Positions 8,319 through 17,720 are shown, numbered from the stretch's first letter. The stretch: DNA of 57,488 bases from Caulobacter sp. (GCA_021741355.1 JAIOXZ010000023.1:1-57488); one strand, 5' to 3'. Notes: generated by a model not told the origin, from the sequence alone. A program made the numbers and translations.

Positions 8319-9551
8319 TCAGCGAGTGAAGACGCCCAGCAGCAGCGGCCGGGCGAACTGCGCCGCCGCCTCGTCGGGCGCAATGCCCGGGGACCAGGCG
8401 CCCAGTGAAGCCGCGGCGTTGAGCATCGAGCTCAGCATGTGGGCCGCGACAAGCGGGTCGACGGGACGGACCGAGCCTTCCGCGATGCCGTCTGAGATCA
8501 TGCCGGCAAAGCGGTCCGAGACCCGGTTGTAGCGTTCCACCGTCTCCTGCCGGAGTTCCGCGGGCAGGGCGGTCATGGCCGAGGCGCGCAGCAACGGCCC
8601 CTGATCCGAGAGCTGGAACTCGACCAGCGCCGCGCTGGCCGCCGCCAGCCGGGTCCACTGGTCCCCGGTCAGGTCACGGGCGGCCAGCTGGATATCGCGC
8701 ATGACGCTGAAGGTGCGCTCGAAGCACTCGGCGACCAGGTCATCCTTCGCGTCGTTGTGGTGGTAGAAGCTGCCCTTGGTGACATTCAGCTCGGCCGAGA
8801 TGTCTTCAACGGATGCGCCCCGGTATCCCTTGCGATTGATCAGCCGCGTCGCGGCGACGAGGAAGGTGTCGCGGGAAATGTCCGCGCCCCGCGCTTCGGC
8901 CGGCGTCGGAAGGGCCGGTGGCGCCCATGGCCGCGCGCCGACCGCCAGCCCGCCCGACAGGATGTCGAACATCCGGTCCTTCAGGCGTGGATAGTCCTCG
9001 ACGTCGTAGCGCCGCAGCCAGGTCACGGTCCAGAACGCCTGCTCCAGCAGCAGATGGGTCCGCGCCGTGGTGTCCCGCCGGTCCAGGCCCGCGAACTCGG
9101 GATCGTCGAAGAACCCGCGGATGTTGCGGAACAGGTTGTTGAAAGCGTCCGCGACTTCGGTGCGCAGGGGCTCCTTGAGCGCCCGCATCTCGCTGAAGGC
9201 GACGATCGCCGGGGCCTCCTTCAGCCGGATGCGGCGGACCAGGTCGAAGTACAGCTCCAGGAACCGCGACAGGCGGGCCCGGGCGCCGGATACCGCGGCG
9301 GCCTCCGTCGCCAGCCCGTTGAAGGTGTCGACCCCCCGCATGAAGCAGGCGGCCGCCAGATCTTCCTTGCGCCGGTAGTAGTAGGTCACCGATGTCGTGA
9401 TCAGCCCGACCTCGGCCGCGACGTCGGCCAGGGTCATGCCCTTGACCCCCTGGCGGTTCAGGATCGTCGTGGCGGCGTCGAGAATAGCCTCCTTCTTGGC
9501 GGCATAGCGCGCGGTGGCGGCGCTGCCCGTCCTGGAGACGTAGGCGGTCAC
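8319..9551 (-). CDS. Tandem TetR-family transcriptional regulator (two TetR units in one chain)
   Basis: The 410-residue protein contains two complete TetR-type DNA-binding domains. The first is near residues 17-63 (KKEAILDAATTILNRQG...MTLADVAAEVGLITTSVTYYY). The second is near 225-275 (RDTFLVAATRLINRKGYRG...SVEDISAELNVTKGSFYHH). Each is followed by a helical ligand domain, giving roughly twice the usual 190-220 residues. The GTG start at 9551 overlaps the TGA of the acyl-CoA ligase gene by four bases (GTGA), so the two are translationally coupled. The natural inference is that it represses this operon in response to an acyl-CoA or related ligand. A palindrome at 11324-11334 upstream of the operon is a candidate operator. 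Confidence 0.9.
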   Translation of the reverse strand: MTAYVSRTGSAATARYAAKKEAILDAATTILNRQGVKGMTLADVAAEVGLITTSVTYYYRRKEDLAAACFMRGVDTFNGLATEAAAVSGARARLSRFLELYFDLVRRIRLKEAPAIVAFSEMRALKEPLRTEVADAFNNLFRNIRGFFDDPEFAGLDRRDTTARTHLLLEQAFWTVTWLRRYDVEDYPRLKDRMFDILSGGLAVGARPWAPPALPTPAEARGADISRDTFLVAATRLINRKGYRGASVEDISAELNVTKGSFYHHNDAKDDLVAECFERTFSVMRDIQLAARDLTGDQWTRLAAASAALVEFQLSDQGPLLRASAMTALPAELRQETVERYNRVSDRFAGMISDGIAEGSVRPVDPLVAAHMLSSMLNAAASLGAWSPGIAPDEAAAQFARPLLLGVFTR

Positions 9552-11284
9552 GCGACCGACTCTTCCGCGAAGACCGTCTTCAGGTCAGACTTCATGATCT
9601 TGCCGTTGGCGTTGCGCGGCAGGGTTTCGGGCCAGAAGGCGATCCGCACGGGGGCCTTGAAGGCGGCGAGGCGTTCCAGAACAAAGGCGCGCAGCTCCTG
9701 TTCCGTGGCCCGGGCTCCGGGCTTCAGCGTGACGACAGCGCCGGGCTCCTCGCCGAGCGTGCGGTGTGGAATGCCGATCAGCGCCGCATCCATCACGGCC
9801 GGATGGTCGTACAGGACGTTCTCGACCTCGATGCAGTAGATGTTCTCGCCGCCGCGGATCAGCATGTCCTTGGCGCGGTCGATGATGAAGCAGAAGCCCT
9901 CTTCATCGAGGCGCGCGAGGTCACCCGTGCGGACCCAGCCGTCGACGAAGGTCTGGGCCGTGGCTTCGGGCTTGTTCCAGTAACTGCGCAGAACCATCGG
10001 ACCCTTGCACCAGAGCTCGCCGACTTCATTCGGACCCAGCTGCCGGAAGGGTTCGTCGACCGTCATGATCTTCATTTCGCCGACAGCGGGCGCCACGCCG
10101 CAGCTGTCCGGGCGGTGCTCGTAGTCCTGCGAATTGTTGTTGGTGAAGGTGGCGCTGGTCTCGGTCATGCCCCAGCCGTTGCCGGCCGAGGCGTTCGGCC
10201 AGACCTCCTTGATCCGCCGCACCAGTTCCGGCGCCGACGGCGCCCCGCCGTAGGAAATGCTCTCGATCGATGAGAGGTCGAAGTCCGCGCGTTGCGGATG
10301 CTCGATCAGCTGCCAGGCGATGGTCGGCACGCCGCCGGTCGCGGTGACCTTTTCACGCTCGATCAGGACCATGCCTTCAAGCGGATCCCATTTGCGCATC
10401 AGCACCAGGCGTCCGCCGTTGTTCAGCGCGCCGCACAGGGTCGCCGAGCAGCCGGTGACGTGGAACATCGGCACGACCAGCAGGGTCACCCGCTGCGGCG
10501 CGGCGGGATCCGGCGCCGGCGGCGTCTCGCCCCTGCGCAGGAAGGCCCGCGCCAGTGCGGCGCCGGTGGTCATGACATTGGTCGTCATGGTCCGGTGGGT
10601 GCCGAGGGCGCCCTTGGGCTTTCCGGTCGTGCCGGAGGTGTAGAAGATGGTCGCCGGATCATCCGGCAGAATCGGCGTCGTCGGCAACGCCAGGTCCGGC
10701 AGGTCTTCCCAGCCGTTCACGGGCCCGATCACGGACTCCAGATGGCGGACGCGCGGATCCGCGAGCGATCCTCCCTGCCTGCACACATAGACGGTCTCGA
10801 TGGCCGGGCAGGTGGGCAGGTGCTCGACGATCCGATCGAGCCGTTCGGGATCGACAATGGCGACCCGCGCGCCGGAATCCGCCAGGCCGTATTGCAGCTC
10901 CGCACCCGTCCACCAGGCGTTCAGTGGCGTGACGATGGCGCCGAGGCTGGCGGCGGCGAAGAAGGCCACCGGCCATTCCGGCAGGTTGCGCATGACCAGC
11001 GCAACGCGGTCGCCCTTGCCGACTCCATCCGCGGCCAGTTGCGCGGCGAGGGTCGCCACGGCGCGATGGAAACCCTCGAAAGTCGCCCGGTCATTGTCGT
11101 AGACGAGGAAGTCCCGCGCCGCGAAGGCCCGGCCGTTGGTCACCAGATCGCGCAGGGTCGCCGGACAGTTTTTCCAGACGGTCGTCGGGACACCGTCGAT
11201 CAGCACTGTTTCGGTCTCGAAGCGGGAGCCCGGCGCCGTCAGGATGGCGTGACAGTCTGCGATACTGCGGGCGGGCCAGACCAT
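9548..11284 (-). CDS. Acyl-CoA synthetase (AMP-forming, class I adenylating enzyme)
   Basis: This enzyme activates a carboxylic acid, probably a fatty acid, to its CoA thioester via an acyl-adenylate. The 578-residue chain shows the phosphate loop FYTSGTTGKPKGALG, GWGMTETSA, the GWVRTGDLA motif with the hinge region (IIDRAKDMLIRGGENIYCIE), and the catalytic lysine context PRNANGKIMKSDLK near the C-terminus. The frame is open to 11371, but the ATG at 11284 (MVWPARSIADCH) has GAGG eight bases upstream and aligns with normal family length. It is the first gene of a two-gene leftward operon with a tandem TetR regulator. Substrate length cannot be read from sequence. Confidence 0.92.
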   Translation of the reverse strand: MVWPARSIADCHAILTAPGSRFETETVLIDGVPTTVWKNCPATLRDLVTNGRAFAARDFLVYDNDRATFEGFHRAVATLAAQLAADGVGKGDRVALVMRNLPEWPVAFFAAASLGAIVTPLNAWWTGAELQYGLADSGARVAIVDPERLDRIVEHLPTCPAIETVYVCRQGGSLADPRVRHLESVIGPVNGWEDLPDLALPTTPILPDDPATIFYTSGTTGKPKGALGTHRTMTTNVMTTGAALARAFLRRGETPPAPDPAAPQRVTLLVVPMFHVTGCSATLCGALNNGGRLVLMRKWDPLEGMVLIEREKVTATGGVPTIAWQLIEHPQRADFDLSSIESISYGGAPSAPELVRRIKEVWPNASAGNGWGMTETSATFTNNNSQDYEHRPDSCGVAPAVGEMKIMTVDEPFRQLGPNEVGELWCKGPMVLRSYWNKPEATAQTFVDGWVRTGDLARLDEEGFCFIIDRAKDMLIRGGENIYCIEVENVLYDHPAVMDAALIGIPHRTLGEEPGAVVTLKPGARATEQELRAFVLERLAAFKAPVRIAFWPETLPRNANGKIMKSDLKTVFAEESVA

Positions 11285-11323
11285 GGGCGTCCTCGAAGGC
11301 TCCTGTAGGGAAACCAATCTAGA

Positions 11324-11334
11324 ATACCCGGTAT
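11324..11334. promoter_or_regulatory. Palindrome upstream of acyl-CoA ligase, candidate TetR operator
   Basis: ATACCCGGTAT is an 11-base palindrome (five-base arms, central base excepted), 40 bases upstream of the acyl-CoA ligase start. It overlaps where a leftward promoter -10 region (TATTCT-like on the minus strand) could lie. Binding by the neighbouring TetR protein is inference. Confidence 0.35.
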
Positions 11335-11390
11335 GGGTGGGGGAAGGCCGTTCCGGTCGTTGCGACGCCAACGCGGCCGAATCCGGCCGC

Positions 11391-13292
11391 TCAGGCCGCC
11401 GCTTCCTGCTCCGACTGCGCGACGATGGCCACGATCTGGGCCACCAGCGCCGCCGGCGACAGCGGTTTGGCGACGATGCCGCTCATCCCCGCGGCCCGGT
11501 AGGAGTCGGTCTGATGGGACATGGCGTTGGCGGTCATCGCCAGGATCGGCGTCAGCCGGGCGGGCTCGGGCAGCTCCCGGATGCGGCGGGTTGCTTCCAC
11601 GCCGTCCATCACGGGCATCTGGATGTCCATGAAGATCAGGTCGAAGGTCGCCCGCGAGGCGGCCTCGACGCCCTGCTGTCCATCGTCGGCGGTCTCGACG
11701 CTCGCGCCCAGCTGCTCAAGCATCCGGGTGGCGATCAGGCGATTGGTCGGATTGTCCTCGACCACCAGGACCCGCAAGCCGTCGAGCAGGCCGTCCGCCT
11801 GGCCGGCGGAGGCCACGGAGGCCTGCACCGCAGGGGCCTCGATCTCGATCCAGAAGGTCGAACCCTTGCCCAGTTCGCTGTCGAAGCCGATTTCGCCGCC
11901 CATCAGTTCGGCCAGCCGCTGGCTGATGGCGAGACCCAGGCCCGAACCGCCGAACCGGCGTGTCGTGGAGCCGTCGGCCTGGTGGAAGCGCTGGAACAGG
12001 TCGGACCGCGCGCCGGGGGCGATGCCGACCCCGGTGTCGGTGATCTCGATCCGCAGGCGGCTGCCGACCCGGCTCAGGTGCGCATCGACGCCGCCCTGGA
12101 GCGTGAACTTCACCGCGTTGCCGATCAGATTGAACAGGATCTGGCGCAGACGCACCGGATCGACCGACGCCCAGTCGAGTCCCGGCTCGGCGTGGGTGCT
12201 CAGCCACAGGCCGCGCGCGGTGGCCTGGGGGCGCAACAGACCGGCGACGCTGTCCATCAGGGCGACGGGGTCGGTCGGCTCGGGTGAAAACTCCAGCCGT
12301 CCCGCCTCGATCTTCGAGAAGTCGATCACATCGTTGAGCAGTTCGGCCAGCATCTGGCCGCAGCCGACGGCTTCCTCGAGCAGTTGCCGTCCGTCCGCCG
12401 TCAGGTTCTCGCCCCGCAGCAGATGAAGCACGCCGAGGACGCCGTTCATCGGCGTGCGGATCTCGTGGCTGATGTTGGCGAGGAACTGCGCCTTGGTCTC
12501 CGCGGCCGCCAGGGCCGCATCGCGGGCCTCGGCGACTTCGCTGACGTCCTGCGTCAGACCCAGGACATCCCAGCGCCCGGACTCCCTCTGCCGCAGGCCG
12601 CGCCAGGCCGCCCTGAGGCGGGCCCATCCGTTGTCGCCGGCGCGGAAATGCCGGTACTCGACGACGCGTGGCTCGCCCGTCGCCAGGGTGTGGAAGAAGG
12701 CCTCGCCGACCCGCCGCTGGTCGTCGGGGTGGATTTCGGAGGTCATCTCATCGGCGGTGATCGTCCGGCTGCCCGACGCCCCCGGCGCGCCCGGCCGCGA
12801 GAGGTCGGTGTCGATGTCATAGAGACCGGTCTCGGGATCGAAGCGCCAGACGAAGATGCCCGCCGCCTCGCGCAGAAGGTCGTTGGTGCGCGCGGCGTCG
12901 GCGCTGTCGGCGATCCGGCGATGCTCGTCGGTGACGTCTTCGAGAACCACGATGGTCGCGTCGCCGGCCCCGCGCTTGACCCGCGACCGAACCCACAGGA
13001 CTTCGCCGTCGCGGCGCAGGAGGCGATGCTCGGCCCGGGCCTGGCCATCGGCGATCAGCGTGGCAATCAGGTCGCGAACGATCTGCTCGTCGCCCGGGTG
13101 GATGAAGTCCTCGATCGGCCGGCCGATGGTGTCATCGACGGACCAGCCCGAAAGCTCGGTCCAGGCGGGGTTGATTCTCGAGATCGAACCGCCGCGAATG
13201 AGCACGAAAATGTCGACCGAGTTCTGGAAGAACCAGCGCGCGGCCTCAATATCCAGCTCGGTCGGGGCGTTGGTTGCGGCTGACCCGGTCAT
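11391..13292 (-). CDS. Hybrid sensor histidine kinase (PAS-PAS-HisKA-HATPase-REC)
   Basis: This is a soluble hybrid two-component kinase of 633 residues; no membrane segment is seen. Two PAS domains lie at about 15-125 and 130-255. The dimerisation/phosphoacceptor domain has FLANISHEIRTPMNG with His276. The ATP-binding domain has the N-box NLIGNAVKFT (Asn392), DTGVGI and GGSGLGLAIS. A C-terminal receiver (about 505-625) has VVEDN, phosphoacceptor Asp556 in FMDIQMPVMDG and the conserved Lys609. The ATG at 13292 is chosen because AGGGA precedes it and because upstream residues show no domain. The signal is probably sensed by the PAS domains (redox, light or small molecule); no cognate regulator is adjacent. 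It is divergent from the serine hydrolase. Confidence 0.93.
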   Translation of the reverse strand: MTGSAATNAPTELDIEAARWFFQNSVDIFVLIRGGSISRINPAWTELSGWSVDDTIGRPIEDFIHPGDEQIVRDLIATLIADGQARAEHRLLRRDGEVLWVRSRVKRGAGDATIVVLEDVTDEHRRIADSADAARTNDLLREAAGIFVWRFDPETGLYDIDTDLSRPGAPGASGSRTITADEMTSEIHPDDQRRVGEAFFHTLATGEPRVVEYRHFRAGDNGWARLRAAWRGLRQRESGRWDVLGLTQDVSEVAEARDAALAAAETKAQFLANISHEIRTPMNGVLGVLHLLRGENLTADGRQLLEEAVGCGQMLAELLNDVIDFSKIEAGRLEFSPEPTDPVALMDSVAGLLRPQATARGLWLSTHAEPGLDWASVDPVRLRQILFNLIGNAVKFTLQGGVDAHLSRVGSRLRIEITDTGVGIAPGARSDLFQRFHQADGSTTRRFGGSGLGLAISQRLAELMGGEIGFDSELGKGSTFWIEIEAPAVQASVASAGQADGLLDGLRVLVVEDNPTNRLIATRMLEQLGASVETADDGQQGVEAASRATFDLIFMDIQMPVMDGVEATRRIRELPEPARLTPILAMTANAMSHQTDSYRAAGMSGIVAKPLSPAALVAQIVAIVAQSEQEAAA

Positions 13293-13399
13293 TTCCCTAC
13301 CCTTGTTTTGCCTGACCTTGCGGCAGGTTTGGTAAAGTTTGGGTTGCGACATACCGACGGTTCGATAGTTGGGACAAAGCGACGCAAGGAGACGATGCT

Positions 13400-14647
13400 G
13401 TGACCAAACCCGAAAGCTTGGGCTTTTCGTCCGAACGCTTGGCGCGGATCGCGCCGTTCCTGACCGAGCGATACATCGAGAGCGGCAAGCTGCCGTGCGC
13501 CCAGGTGCAGGTCTGGCGGCGCGGCAAGCTGGCCTACGACACGGTGCTGGGCCAGGCTGATCGCGAGCGCGGCAAGCCCCTGAAGGCGGATTCGCTGTTC
13601 CGCATCTACTCGATGACCAAGCCGGTCACCTCGGTGGCGTTCATGATGCTGGTCGAGGAGGGCAAGGTCGCCCTCGACGAGCCGGTGGCCAAGTACATTC
13701 CCGAATGGGCCAATCTGGGCGTCTTCGCAGCAGGCACTGAGAAGGGCTGGGCGACCACCCCGCCGAGCCGGCCGATGCTGATCATCGACCTGCTGCGACA
13801 CACCAGCGGCCTGACCTACGGCTTCCAGATGCAGGGCAACATCGACGCCGCCTATCGCAAGCTGAAGGTGGCCGAGGACCTGCGCTACGGAACCCTGGAC
13901 GAGTTCATCGCCAAGCTGGCGACCATCCCGCTGCAGTTCTCGCCGGGCGACGCCTGGAACTACTCGGTCAGCACCGACGTGCTGGGCTATCTGGTCGGCA
14001 GGATCAGCGGCACGCCCTTCCCGCAGTTCCTGCAGGAGCGGATCTTCGCGCCCCTGGGGATGGTCGACACCAGCTTCACCGTGCCGGCCGACAAGGCCTC
14101 GCGGCTGACCGCCTGCTACGCCGCCGGTCAGCTGGGCGCCAAGGGGGTCAAGGCCGGCTTGCCTGACCTGGTCGATGACCCGACCGAGAGCCCCTACCTG
14201 GCCGAGACCGGCTTTCCCTCCGGCGGCGGCGGGCTGGTCAGCACCGCCGACGACTACATGCGGTTCGCCCGCATGCTGCTGAACGGCGGCGAGCTGGACG
14301 GCCAGCGGCTGCTCGGCCCCAAGACCCTCCAGCTGATGGCGTCCAACCACCTGCCCGGCGGCAAGGACCTGACGCAGATGTCGAAGTCGCTGTTCAGCGA
14401 GGCGACCTACGCCGGGGTCGGCTTCGGCCTGGGCTTCGGCGTGACCATCGACCCCGCCGCCACCATGCTGGCCGGCAGCAAGGGCGACTTCTTCTGGGGC
14501 GGCGCGGCCAGCACCTTCTTCTGGGTCGATCCGGTCGAGGACCTGGCCGTGGTGTTCCTGACCCAGCTGCTGCCCTCGTCGGCCTATCCGGTCCGACGAG
14601 AGCTTCGCACGCTGGTCTACGCGGCCCTTACGGAGACGGGTTCGTAG
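13400..14647 (+). CDS. Serine hydrolase of the beta-lactamase class C / family VIII esterase type
   Basis: A 415-residue protein with the Ser-x-x-Lys motif SMTK (Ser71, Lys74) in the context FRIYSMTKPVTSVAFM, and a Tyr188-Ser189 motif in GDAWNYSVSTDVLGYL. These are the nucleophile, general base and second tyrosine motifs of the penicillin-binding-protein-like esterases. No clear signal peptide is present, so it is probably cytosolic, which argues for an esterase rather than a periplasmic beta-lactamase. The GTG start has AAGGA nine bases upstream. Its last 20 bases overlap the 3' end of the convergent MFS gene. The substrate is unknown. Confidence 0.9.
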   Translation: MTKPESLGFSSERLARIAPFLTERYIESGKLPCAQVQVWRRGKLAYDTVLGQADRERGKPLKADSLFRIYSMTKPVTSVAFMMLVEEGKVALDEPVAKYIPEWANLGVFAAGTEKGWATTPPSRPMLIIDLLRHTSGLTYGFQMQGNIDAAYRKLKVAEDLRYGTLDEFIAKLATIPLQFSPGDAWNYSVSTDVLGYLVGRISGTPFPQFLQERIFAPLGMVDTSFTVPADKASRLTACYAAGQLGAKGVKAGLPDLVDDPTESPYLAETGFPSGGGGLVSTADDYMRFARMLLNGGELDGQRLLGPKTLQLMASNHLPGGKDLTQMSKSLFSEATYAGVGFGLGFGVTIDPAATMLAGSKGDFFWGGAASTFFWVDPVEDLAVVFLTQLLPSSAYPVRRELRTLVYAALTETGS

Positions 14648-16160
14648 CCCCGTCTTCGGCGGCCTGGGCGCGGGCCTCGATATCCCTCACGGTCGCCTCG
14701 TGGCTTTCGCGGGTGATGTTGTAGGCCTGCAGGATGATCACCGAGAGCAGGTAGAGCCCGCCGACGACCGGCATGTAGACCATCAGCAGCTTGGCGATGA
14801 TCTCCGGCGGCACCTCGGACGGCTTTGAGCCGACGGGGAAGGCGACGACCGACAGGATCCAGCCGGCGACCATCACGCCCACGCCGCTGACCGCCTTCTG
14901 GATCAGGCTGGTGAAGGCGAAGAACAGGCCCTCCGACCGGCGGCCGGTGCGCTGCTCGCTGTACTCGACCACGTCGGTCAGCATGGCGGTGATCAGGATC
15001 GAGGCGGTGATGCCGAACACGCCGCGCACCAGGCCGTCGAGGAACAGCCACGGCACGATGACCGGGATCTGCGTCGCGCCGATCATGTCGCCGTTGTCGG
15101 GGAAGACCCCCATCAGGCGCAGGATCAGCGGCAGGAAGCCGATGAACACGCTGAACAGCAGCAGCACGCCGCCGGCCTTCTTCTTGCCGGAGCGCTTGGT
15201 CAGCATCGGCGCCGCCGCGAGGGCCGCGGCCGAGGCGAAATAGGCGTCGATCTGCAGCACGCCGGTCCAGAACGGCGTCAGCTCCCAGACGTAGGTCGAG
15301 ATGTAGAAGGCCAGCGAGAAGCCCACGCCGGTGGCCACGGAGGCGACCAGGCCGACGGCGGTGATGGTCAGGAAGGGGCGGATGTTGAGGGTCTCGAACA
15401 CCTCCTTGCCGACCGCCAGCAGGGGCCGCTTGTCGCGGACCGGCGCCTGCGGCATCCAGGGGATGAACCGGTGCGTGCCGGCGGCCGAGAGCACGATCGA
15501 CAGGAACATCAGCACCGCGCCGATGTAGCCGTACCGGACGTAGGCCTCGGGGTTCAGCTGGCCGACCGGATGCTCGGGCGTCCCCTTCATCAGGAACCAG
15601 AACATCGCGATGGTCAGGGTCAGGCCGCCCCACCAGGCGAAGAAATAGCGCCAGCCGACGATCTTCGACCGCTCGGTGTAGTCGGTGGTCAGCTCGGCGG
15701 ACATGGCCGAGGAGGGGATCTCGTAGAGGGTGATGAAGGTCCGCACGATCACGGCGACCACCACCAGATACCAGAACAGGTGCATCTGCTCCCAGTGGAA
15801 CGGCGGGTTCCACAAGAGCAGGAACGACAGCGCCACCGGCAGGGCCGAGGCGTACATGAACGGGTGCCGCCGGCCCCACCTGGATTTGAAGTTGTCGCTG
15901 ATGTGGCCGATGACCGGGTCGATCAGGCAGTCGATCAGCATGGCGGTCATCACCGCCGAGGCCACCAGCGCCGCCGGCAGGCCGACCACCTGGTTGTAGA
16001 ACAGCAGCAGGAAGACGCGGAAACCGTTGTCCTTGATGCCGTAGGCGATGGATCCGAAGCCGTAGATCGCCCGGACCGCCATGCCCACCTTGGGCCTTGG
16101 TCCCTCGCCGGCGACATGCGTCCCCATACCCCCGCCTGACGGCGACACGATCCCGGTCAT
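14628..16160 (-). CDS. MFS transporter of the glycoside-pentoside-hexuronide (GPH):cation symporter type
   Basis: A 510-residue inner-membrane protein with about 12 hydrophobic segments. The early region AIYGFGSIAYGIKDNGFRVF, the segment DCLIDPVIGHISDNFKSRWG followed by RRHPF (GPH-family loop 2-3 signature D-P--G--SD---S--GRR-P), and the later DVVEYSEQRTGRRSEGLFFA are all characteristic of MelB/GPH carriers. A sugar or glycoside with a cation is the usual cargo, though the substrate cannot be named. Its 3' end overlaps the serine hydrolase gene tail-to-tail. A repeat-rich gap lies upstream. Confidence 0.9.
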   Translation of the reverse strand: MTGIVSPSGGGMGTHVAGEGPRPKVGMAVRAIYGFGSIAYGIKDNGFRVFLLLFYNQVVGLPAALVASAVMTAMLIDCLIDPVIGHISDNFKSRWGRRHPFMYASALPVALSFLLLWNPPFHWEQMHLFWYLVVVAVIVRTFITLYEIPSSAMSAELTTDYTERSKIVGWRYFFAWWGGLTLTIAMFWFLMKGTPEHPVGQLNPEAYVRYGYIGAVLMFLSIVLSAAGTHRFIPWMPQAPVRDKRPLLAVGKEVFETLNIRPFLTITAVGLVASVATGVGFSLAFYISTYVWELTPFWTGVLQIDAYFASAAALAAAPMLTKRSGKKKAGGVLLLFSVFIGFLPLILRLMGVFPDNGDMIGATQIPVIVPWLFLDGLVRGVFGITASILITAMLTDVVEYSEQRTGRRSEGLFFAFTSLIQKAVSGVGVMVAGWILSVVAFPVGSKPSEVPPEIIAKLLMVYMPVVGGLYLLSVIILQAYNITRESHEATVRDIEARAQAAEDGATNPSP

Positions 16161-16270
16161 CCATTCGTCTCCCTGATGGCCGCGGTCTTTGCGCCGCTGA
16201 GCGGATTCGAAAGTGGGGTATGGCCGCTGGGGAAGTCAATCGGGACAAGGGGTGGCGGCGGGAGATTTGG

Positions 16271-16436
16271 GCGCAATCCTCTCCCGTGAGGGAGAGGGGG
16301 ACCACCCGGAGGGTGGTGGAGAGGGAAGCGCCGGTGGTTGAATGCAGGCGCGGGCAGAACGGCCATCACCGCGTCTCCCTCTCCACCCTGCTCCGCCGGG
16401 TCCCCCTCTCCCTCGCGGGAGAGGAAGGTCGGGGAT
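16271..16436. repeat. Paired inverted CTCTCCC-type repeat
   Basis: Two arms (about 16271-16332 and 16373-16433), rich in CTCTCCC/GGGAGAGG and GGTGG/CCACC, face each other around a 40-base spacer with a GCGCCGGTGGTTG core. The layout matches the elements at 20391-20440 and 22786-22904, so they appear to be one dispersed family in this genome. The rest of the 16161-16469 gap holds no gene I can support. Confidence 0.65.
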
Positions 16437-16469
16437 GACGCCGCCGCTCCCGCATGCTCTCCTCCCCGC

Positions 16470-17063
16470 ATGCCGACGCCCGAGCTCATCCAGACCTGGA
16501 TCCTGCCGGCCCTGCTGGGGCTGGGGCTGGCCGCCGCCACGGGGCTGCGGACCTTCCTGCCGCTGCTGCTGGTCAGCGCGGCGGCGCGGTTCGATGTGTT
16601 CGGGCTCGACCTGCACGAGAAGGTCGCCTGGCTGGAAAGCGATCCGGCGCTGATCGCCCTGGCCGCGGCCACGGTGATCGAACTGGTCGCCGACAAGGTC
16701 CCGATCCTCGACCATGGCCTGAGCCTGCTGGGCACGGTCACCCGGCCGGCGGCGGGGATCCTCGCGGCGGGCTCGGTGTTCGTCGGGGTCGACCCGATGG
16801 TCGCCGCCGTCGCCGGGCTGATCATCGGCCTGCCCACGGCGCTGGCGTTCCATACGGCCCAGAGCGGCACGCGGCTGGCCAGCACCGCGACCACCGGCGG
16901 CCTCGCCAACCCGATCGTCTCGGTGGTCGAGGACGCGCTGGCCGTCGCCATGGTGATCATCGCCCTGGCCGCCCCGATCCTCGTGCCGCTGGGGCTGATC
17001 CTGCTGCTGGCGGCCATCTGGCGGATGGTCCGCGCGGCGCGGGCGCGGCGGGCGACGGCGTAG
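16470..17063 (+). CDS. DUF4126 membrane protein
   Basis: A 197-residue membrane protein beginning MPTPELIQTWILPALLGLGL. It shows AAATGLRTFLPLLLVS and a later TTGGLANPIVSVVEDALA segment, both typical of DUF4126 proteins, with about four to five hydrophobic helices. The frame is open from 16338, but the ATG at 16470 starts the conserved part; the extra 44 residues are translated repeat sequence. Function is unknown in the family. The DUF4287 gene follows 21 bases later and may be cotranscribed. Confidence 0.8.
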   Translation: MPTPELIQTWILPALLGLGLAAATGLRTFLPLLLVSAAARFDVFGLDLHEKVAWLESDPALIALAAATVIELVADKVPILDHGLSLLGTVTRPAAGILAAGSVFVGVDPMVAAVAGLIIGLPTALAFHTAQSGTRLASTATTGGLANPIVSVVEDALAVAMVIIALAAPILVPLGLILLLAAIWRMVRAARARRATA

Positions 17064-17084
17064 GCGTTTCGGACGGAGCACGGG

Positions 17085-17303
17085 ATGAGCTTTCAGGCCT
17101 ACCTCGACAACATCCAGGCGAAGACCGGCAAGACCCCGGCCGACTTCAGGGCCATGGCCGCCGACAAGGGCTTCGCCGACGCCGCCGGCCTGCGCCCCGG
17201 CGTCAAGGCCGGCCAGATCGTCCAGTGGCTCAAGGACGACTTCGCCCTGGGGCACGGCCACGCCATGGCGATCGTGGCGCTGCTGAAGGGGAAGAAGGAC
17301 TGA
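17085..17303 (+). CDS. DUF4287 domain protein
   Basis: A 72-residue protein starting MSFQAYLDNIQAKTGKTPAD, with FRAMAADKGF and the end IVQWLKDDFALGHGHAMAIV followed by ALLKGKK. This is the whole DUF4287 fold, a small helical domain found alone or with DUF5655. The function is unknown. The stop codon is followed at once by a structured repeat (17304 onward), which may form its transcript end. Confidence 0.85.
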   Translation: MSFQAYLDNIQAKTGKTPADFRAMAADKGFADAAGLRPGVKAGQIVQWLKDDFALGHGHAMAIVALLKGKKD

Positions 17304-17600
17304 ACCCTTCCCCCTCGATGGGGGAAGGGCAGGGTTGGGGGTGTGGTTCAGGCTCGGGCGCGGTCCAGGAGGACGGCCCTCACGTGGACGGGGGCCAACC
17401 GGCTCCACCGGAGCACCCCCATCCCCGACCCTTCCCCCATCGAGGGGGAAGGGGGATCGCCCTTGATCTCATGCAGGCCAGCGTGCCGGACGGTCCAGCT
17501 TGGTCAAGGGCAGGCCCTGCGGGCCTGTCGCTCCGCGACGCGCAGCGCCCTTGAGCAACCTGGACCGCCCGGCGATGATCTCGCCATGAGATGAAGGGGG
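17304..17600. repeat. Structured repeat block, copy A
   Basis: The block begins one base after the DUF4287 stop. Part 1 (17305-17453) has hairpins CCCTTCCCCCTCGATGGGGG (17305-17329, ending AAGGG) and its inverted relative at 17429-17453, plus facing arms GGGTTGGGGGTG and CACCCCCATCCCC. Part 2 (17466-17592) is a nested palindrome bounded by ATCTCATG and CATGAGAT with an inner GGTCCAGCTTGGTCAAGGG/CCCTTGAGCAACCTGGACC pair. The same two-part block recurs at 18371-18655. Copy-to-copy identity is very high in part 2, and both part-2 copies are 127 bases long. Confidence 0.85.
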
Positions 17601-17620
17601 CGGTGGGGCAGCCCCGTTCA

Positions 17621-17648
17621 TTGACAGATGTATCAAATATGGTACTTA
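17621..17648 (+). promoter_or_regulatory. higB: Promoter of the higBA-type module
   Basis: TTGACA (17621-17626, perfect -35) is followed after 16 bases by TACTTA (17643-17648, -10-like). The AT-rich spacer contains TATCAAATATGGTAC, and a repeated GGTAC at 17641 and 17654 could be an antitoxin-binding site. The start codon is about 75 bases downstream. Confidence 0.6.
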
Positions 17649-17720
17649 TGGGCGGTACGAATGCTTGTGAGAGGAGCACGCGGATGCCCAACCAACTCAT
17701 GAACAGGGGGGTAACCCTCC

